10,202 nt of DNA from an uncultured Cytophagaceae bacterium (GTDB lineage: Bacteria > Bacteroidota > Bacteroidia > Cytophagales > Spirosomataceae), in NCBI GenBank assembly GCA_903960725.1, contig CAJCBY010000257.1:1-10202 (forward strand), read 5' to 3'. The notes beneath the pieces are model-generated. The model saw only the letters and a list, made by a program, of their open reading frames with translations, ran no database searches and had not been told where the DNA came from. Positions 7,153 through 10,202 of this stretch are shown here, piece after piece (position 1 is the first letter of the stretch; each line of letters opens with the position of its first letter). A program made the translations under genes and the position numbers.

Positions 7153-8124
7153 GAATAAATACGGGCTTTCCGTTCTCATGAGGGTTAAAATCATCTCTTT
7201 TAAGACGGCTTGTGCCGCCCAAACCCGGTTTCCAGCTTGCTGAATTACGATGGAATTAGGGGAGTCAATGACCTCATCCGCTACAACTAAATTCCGTCTA
7301 ACGGGAAGACAGTGCATGAATTTCGCGTTGTTAGTCAGACTCATTTTCGCAGCATCCACCATCCAAGTAGGATCGGAAGAAAGTATTTTTCCGTAGTCCT
7401 GGTAGGATGACCAGTTTTTGGCATAAATAAAATCAGCGCCTTCGTATGCTTCCTTCGGATCATAGCAAATCGTCGCATTTCCAGCGAATTCAGGGGCTAA
7501 TTCATAACCTTTCGGGTGTGCAATCGTGAAATCAACGTCCGCATGGTTCATCCATTCCGCGAACGAATTAGGAACACACTGGGGTAATGCTTTTACATGG
7601 GGAGCCCAGGTCAAAACTACCTTAGGGCGGTCCACTTTCTTGTATTCATTAATCGTAATTAAGTCCGTTAATGATTGCAAGGGATGGCGAGTAGCCGATT
7701 CCAAGCTAACAATGGGGCGTCCCGTGTACTTTATAAATTGATTTAACACCTGCTCGCTATAATCTAATTCCCGGTCTACTAGACCCGGAAAGCTACGCAC
7801 GCCTACGATATCACAATAAGTCCCCACTACAGCGGCTGCCTCAGCTATATGTTCTGCCTTATCGCCATTCATGACAACCCCTTCATTCATTTCTAATTGC
7901 CACGAATCTGCCCCTACATTCATGATCATGACCTCCATTCCGAGGTTTTGGGCTGCTTTTTGGGTGGAAAGACGCGTCCGAAGACTTGAATTGAAGAAGA
8001 GTAAACCGAGTGTCCGATTTTTCCCAATATGCTTATCCGCATAAGGTGTTTTCTTCATTAACAAAGCCTCGTTGACTAAGTTTTGAATATTGTAGGCGTC
8101 CTTTACGGAAGTAAAATTTTGCAT
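7150..8124 (-). CDS. argF': N-succinylornithine / N-acetylornithine carbamoyltransferase (ArgF' type)
   Basis: This enzyme transfers the carbamoyl group from carbamoyl phosphate to an N-acylated ornithine. The 324-residue product is collinear from its start with the Bacteroides fragilis N-succinylornithine transcarbamylase as I recall it. Visible motifs are the carbamoyl-phosphate loop FFNSSLRTRLST (43-54, with SLRTR instead of the STRTR of ordinary ornithine transcarbamylase), Trp75, ATRHPLQS (144-151), VVLTWAPH (169-176), IYAKNW (233-238) and HCLPVRRN (271-278). These place it with the acylornithine enzymes rather than anabolic OTCase. The residue known to set succinyl versus acetyl specificity is Ala90 (GDKAEH), not Pro90 or Glu92, so the acyl group is uncertain. 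Residue 178 is Lys where I recall Arg in B. fragilis. It lies 47 bases after the GNAT gene and overlaps argB by one base. Confidence 0.93.
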   Translation of the reverse strand: MQNFTSVKDAYNIQNLVNEALLMKKTPYADKHIGKNRTLGLLFFNSSLRTRLSTQKAAQNLGMEVMIMNVGADSWQLEMNEGVVMNGDKAEHIAEAAAVVGTYCDIVGVRSFPGLVDRELDYSEQVLNQFIKYTGRPIVSLESATRHPLQSLTDLITINEYKKVDRPKVVLTWAPHVKALPQCVPNSFAEWMNHADVDFTIAHPKGYELAPEFAGNATICYDPKEAYEGADFIYAKNWSSYQDYGKILSSDPTWMVDAAKMSLTNNAKFMHCLPVRRNLVVADEVIDSPNSIVIQQAGNRVWAAQAVLKEMILTLMRTESPYLF

Positions 8125-8171
8125 AGGATGGGCTGTCTAACATTGACAATTCAGTAAAATTACTCAAAAGA

Positions 8172-8723
8172 TTAGTAACGAAGGCGTTCCCAAGTGAAAA
8201 CTTGCAGTGGGACTTCGAGTGCGATTGTTTTGTATCCCGTTTTTTGGAAGTTATTTTTTTCCAAAACTCGTTGTGATTCGACATTATCTACAGGAGTTTC
8301 CGCCCTTAACTTGTGTAAATCGGGATCTTGAAATGCCCAGTCGCTTAAAGCTTGAACGGCTTCGGTGGCAATTCCCTTTCCACGGAATTTCTCATCCAGC
8401 GCGTAACCTATTTCTGTGGCTCCTTCGTCGTCTGGCAATCCCGCAAATCCAATTCCCCCTACAGAGCAGGACGAGTCCTTAAGGATTATTTCCCAACTTG
8501 TGTACCAATAATAGTCCAAAGGGAATTTAGCCGTTTGTGGAATCCAATAATTACTTAATGCTTGTTGGGTTTCTTGTTCATAAAACAATTCTAATTTCCA
8601 AGGGTTAGGTTGAAGGTTTAGGATTTTTTCTAGATCTTTGCGCCCCGATTGATGCCAAACAAGTAAATGCGCTTGGTTCAATGGGATTAAAGTAAGCCTT
8701 GGTGTATGGAGTTCAAACATCAT
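8172..8723 (-). CDS. GNAT family N-acetyltransferase (RimJ/RimL-like)
   Basis: The 183-residue product is a GCN5-related acyltransferase, which moves an acyl group from a CoA donor to an amine. It opens with the RimJ/RimL-type strand HTPRLTLIPL (6-15). The central sheet is followed by IGYALDEKF and the acyl-CoA pyrophosphate-binding loop RGKGIA (114-119). Near the end, DNVESQRVLEKNNF (146-159) is the usual NxxSxxvLekxGF motif. Two adjacent ATGs (8723 and 8720) could start translation. It is the first gene of the leftward cluster, 47 bases before argF', so it may be co-transcribed with the arg genes. The substrate is unknown: the sequence type suggests a protein or small-molecule acetyltransferase, and a role in making N-acylglutamate is only a hypothesis from position. 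Confidence 0.88.
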   Translation of the reverse strand: MMFELHTPRLTLIPLNQAHLLVWHQSGRKDLEKILNLQPNPWKLELFYEQETQQALSNYWIPQTAKFPLDYYWYTSWEIILKDSSCSVGGIGFAGLPDDEGATEIGYALDEKFRGKGIATEAVQALSDWAFQDPDLHKLRAETPVDNVESQRVLEKNNFQKTGYKTIALEVPLQVFTWERLRY

Positions 8724-8822
8724 ATTGGACTACAAATTACCCTTTTTGGTCGCAAAAAAGAAGGCCTTTAAATAGAATGTAGAAATTTTGCATTCGTTAC
8801 ATACGATTATAAACAACACACA
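8724..8822. promoter_or_regulatory. Divergent intergenic region between the arg/GNAT cluster and the outer-membrane receptor gene
   Basis: These 99 A/T-rich bases must hold the promoters for both directions if the left cluster starts with the GNAT gene. I see no full match to TAnnTTTG on either strand. Partial candidates on the + strand are TTTTG at 8786-8790 with TATAAA at 8808-8813, which is too close to the ATG to be convincing. On the - strand TAATTTG (8739-8733) is one base short of the consensus. No arginine-repressor-type inverted repeat stands out. The role is inferred from the divergent gene arrangement. Confidence 0.4.
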
Positions 8823-10202
8823 ATGAAACAAATTATCACGCTATTCGCCCTGATGAGCTTATCTTTCTCCGCAATTTCACAAATTCCAGGAGGATTTGGA
8901 GGCTTTGGTGCAGCGCCTAAGAAAGAAACTGTCATTCCTGGTACTGCACAAGCAGCATCGAAGGGTAGTGCAAAAATTATTGGATTCTTATTGGATTCAA
9001 CCGATTCCAAGCCAGTAGAATTCGCTACTTTGGCATTAATTAATTCCAAAACAAATAAGCCAGTAGATGGAACCGTAGCTGACGGTCAAGGTAAATTTAC
9101 CCTGAACAAAGTAGCAGTCGGATCCTACAAAATTGTCGTTTCCTTCATCGGTTATGAAAGCAAGACTGTCTTTGTGAGTGTTTCAGAAAAAAATGATGAC
9201 CAAGATTTAGGGGTTATCAAATTACAACAAAGTTCTAAAATGCTTTCTGAAGTAACGGTGGAAGGTCAACGTGCATTAATCGAAGAGCGTGTCGATCGTA
9301 CGGTTTATAATGCAGAAAAAGATGCCACTAACCGCGGGGGTGATGCAACGGATGTTTTGAAAAAAGTCCCTATGCTTTCTGTGGATTTAGATGGTAATCC
9401 ATCTTTACGTGGTTCTACAAGTGTGAAAGTATTGATTAATAACAAGCCATCGACGATTATGGCGGCTAGCATTGCAGATGCGCTTCGTCAAATCCCAGCT
9501 GACATGATCAAGACGGTAGAAGTGATTACTTCCCCTTCAGCCAGATATGATGCAGAGGGTTCAGCAGGTATCATCAATATCGTGACGAAGAAAAATACAT
9601 TGCAAGGTTTAACCCTTTCTTTTGATTCATCTGCCGGTGTGCGAGGTTCTAATTTGTCTTTAAACGGAAACTTTAGAAACAAAAACTGGGGGATGTCCTT
9701 AGGTGGTTTTGGCCGTTCTGAGTACAATGTCAATGGTAAGTTTGAAAGTACGCAGATTACTCAAAGCAATGGGTTAGAGACGCGCAACTTCCAAACAGCG
9801 GAAACAAGACGTGAGGGTTTATTTGGAAATTATCAATTAGGTTTTGATTGGGACATCAATAAATTTAATTCCATTACTTCTAGTATGCGTTTTGGATTAC
9901 GTAATGGAAATAACTGGCAAGATGGATTGAAGCAAGTTAGAAATGGCGTTGTTTCATCCATTCGAAACACGAACTCGTTAGATGAGTCGGCGAATGTGGA
10001 TATTAATATTGATTACACGAAGACTTTTGCTAAAGCACAACGTGAATTCTCTATTTTGACGATGTACAGCCGCAATAACCGGGCAAATGATTTTTATAAT
10101 TTAATTATGAATCCTCGTTCTACGATGAGCGAAATCATGAGTTCGATTAAGAATGAGAATACTTCATACAATGAGGAGGCAACGTTTCAATTAGATTATC
10201 AG
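8823..10202 (+). CDS. TonB-dependent-receptor-like outer-membrane beta-barrel protein, 3'-truncated by the window edge
   Basis: The frame runs open from the ATG at 8823 to the last base (460 codons seen); full-length members usually reach about 780-850 residues. The signal peptide is MKQIITLFALMSLSFSAIS, with likely cleavage before Gln20. A Gly/Phe-rich stretch (IPGGFGGFGAAP) and a linker follow. Residues about 50-135 form a carboxypeptidase-regulatory-like domain (DGQGKFTLNKVAVGSYKI, then SFIGYES). The plug covers about 143-255, with ATDVLKKVPMLSVD, GNPSLRGS, KVLINNKPS, VEVITSPSARYD and AGIINIVTKKN. The beta-barrel starts near 260 with alternating aromatic strands. This fits the outer membrane beta-barrel family often labelled OMP_b-brl_3. 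The transported or bound ligand is unknown. No SusD-like partner is visible in the window. It is transcribed away from the arg cluster and is probably a separate unit. Confidence 0.9.
   Translation, partial: MKQIITLFALMSLSFSAISQIPGGFGGFGAAPKKETVIPGTAQAASKGSAKIIGFLLDSTDSKPVEFATLALINSKTNKPVDGTVADGQGKFTLNKVAVGSYKIVVSFIGYESKTVFVSVSEKNDDQDLGVIKLQQSSKMLSEVTVEGQRALIEERVDRTVYNAEKDATNRGGDATDVLKKVPMLSVDLDGNPSLRGSTSVKVLINNKPSTIMAASIADALRQIPADMIKTVEVITSPSARYDAEGSAGIINIVTKKNTLQGLTLSFDSSAGVRGSNLSLNGNFRNKNWGMSLGGFGRSEYNVNGKFESTQITQSNGLETRNFQTAETRREGLFGNYQLGFDWDINKFNSITSSMRFGLRNGNNWQDGLKQVRNGVVSSIRNTNSLDESANVDINIDYTKTFAKAQREFSILTMYSRNNRANDFYNLIMNPRSTMSEIMSSIKNENTSYNEEATFQLDYQ

Noticed and set aside
7151..7222. 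N-terminal extension of argB starting at 7222
   Set aside because: It lies within argF' in another frame, has no kinase-like sequence, and the TAATG junction gives a normal 260-residue protein.
8033..8284. Small reverse-strand reading frame bridging the GNAT/argF' gap
   Set aside because: It is out of frame with both real genes, covers their ends and has no recognisable sequence; it is a shadow frame.
8742..8760. Hairpin CTTTTT / AAAAAG as a terminator
   Set aside because: The stem is almost all A/T with a seven-base loop, and it lies between two divergent genes where no transcript is expected to end.
8761..8768. Palindrome AAGGCCTT as an operator
   Set aside because: Eight bases are short enough to occur by chance and no second copy or half-site is seen nearby.

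Overview
The window looks like chromosomal DNA of a Bacteroidota bacterium, most likely of the class Cytophagia. Four things point there: (i) an arginine cluster built around an ArgF'-type transcarbamylase of the N-succinylornithine/N-acetylornithine kind, which is typical of Bacteroidota; (ii) a PspC/GIN-domain membrane protein followed by a secreted GIN-domain protein; (iii) an outer-membrane beta-barrel receptor with an N-terminal carboxypeptidase-regulatory-like domain and a plug; (iv) starts without strong Shine-Dalgarno sequences and a TAnnTTTG-type promoter. The genus cannot be fixed from the sequence alone.

Layout. 1-2750 (+): the 3' part of a PspC-domain/transmembrane/GIN-domain protein, cut by the left edge, then a small secreted GIN-domain protein made of repeating Ser-Gly-Ala coils. 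2743-3342 (-): a membrane-anchored DUF1684 protein whose stop codon lies in the same palindrome as the stop of the previous gene. 3389-3973 (+): ribE, riboflavin synthase, with a good candidate promoter inside the start of the divergent DUF1684 gene. 8723 down to 3951 (-): a compact probable operon read leftwards, in the order GNAT acetyltransferase, argF', argB, argE-like M20 deacylase, argH. 8823-10202 (+): the 5' part of a TonB-dependent-receptor-like outer-membrane protein, running off the right edge. There are no tRNA or rRNA genes, CRISPR arrays, insertion sequences or phage genes, and no gene-free stretch longer than about 100 bases.

How the genes work together. ArgB phosphorylates an N-acylated glutamate. 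The ArgC and ArgD steps, encoded elsewhere, give N-acylornithine. ArgF' carbamoylates this to N-acylcitrulline, the ArgE-like enzyme removes the acyl group to release citrulline, and after ArgG (not in the window) ArgH cleaves argininosuccinate to arginine and fumarate. The acyl group in Bacteroidota is thought to be succinyl. The residue known to decide succinyl versus acetyl (Pro90 in Bacteroides fragilis, Glu92 in Xanthomonas) is Ala90 here, so the acyl group used is open. argC, argD and argG are missing from this cluster.

I found no convincing new multi-gene system. The most useful leads are the Ala90 substitution in ArgF', the GNAT gene at the head of the arg operon, and the paired membrane and secreted GIN proteins.
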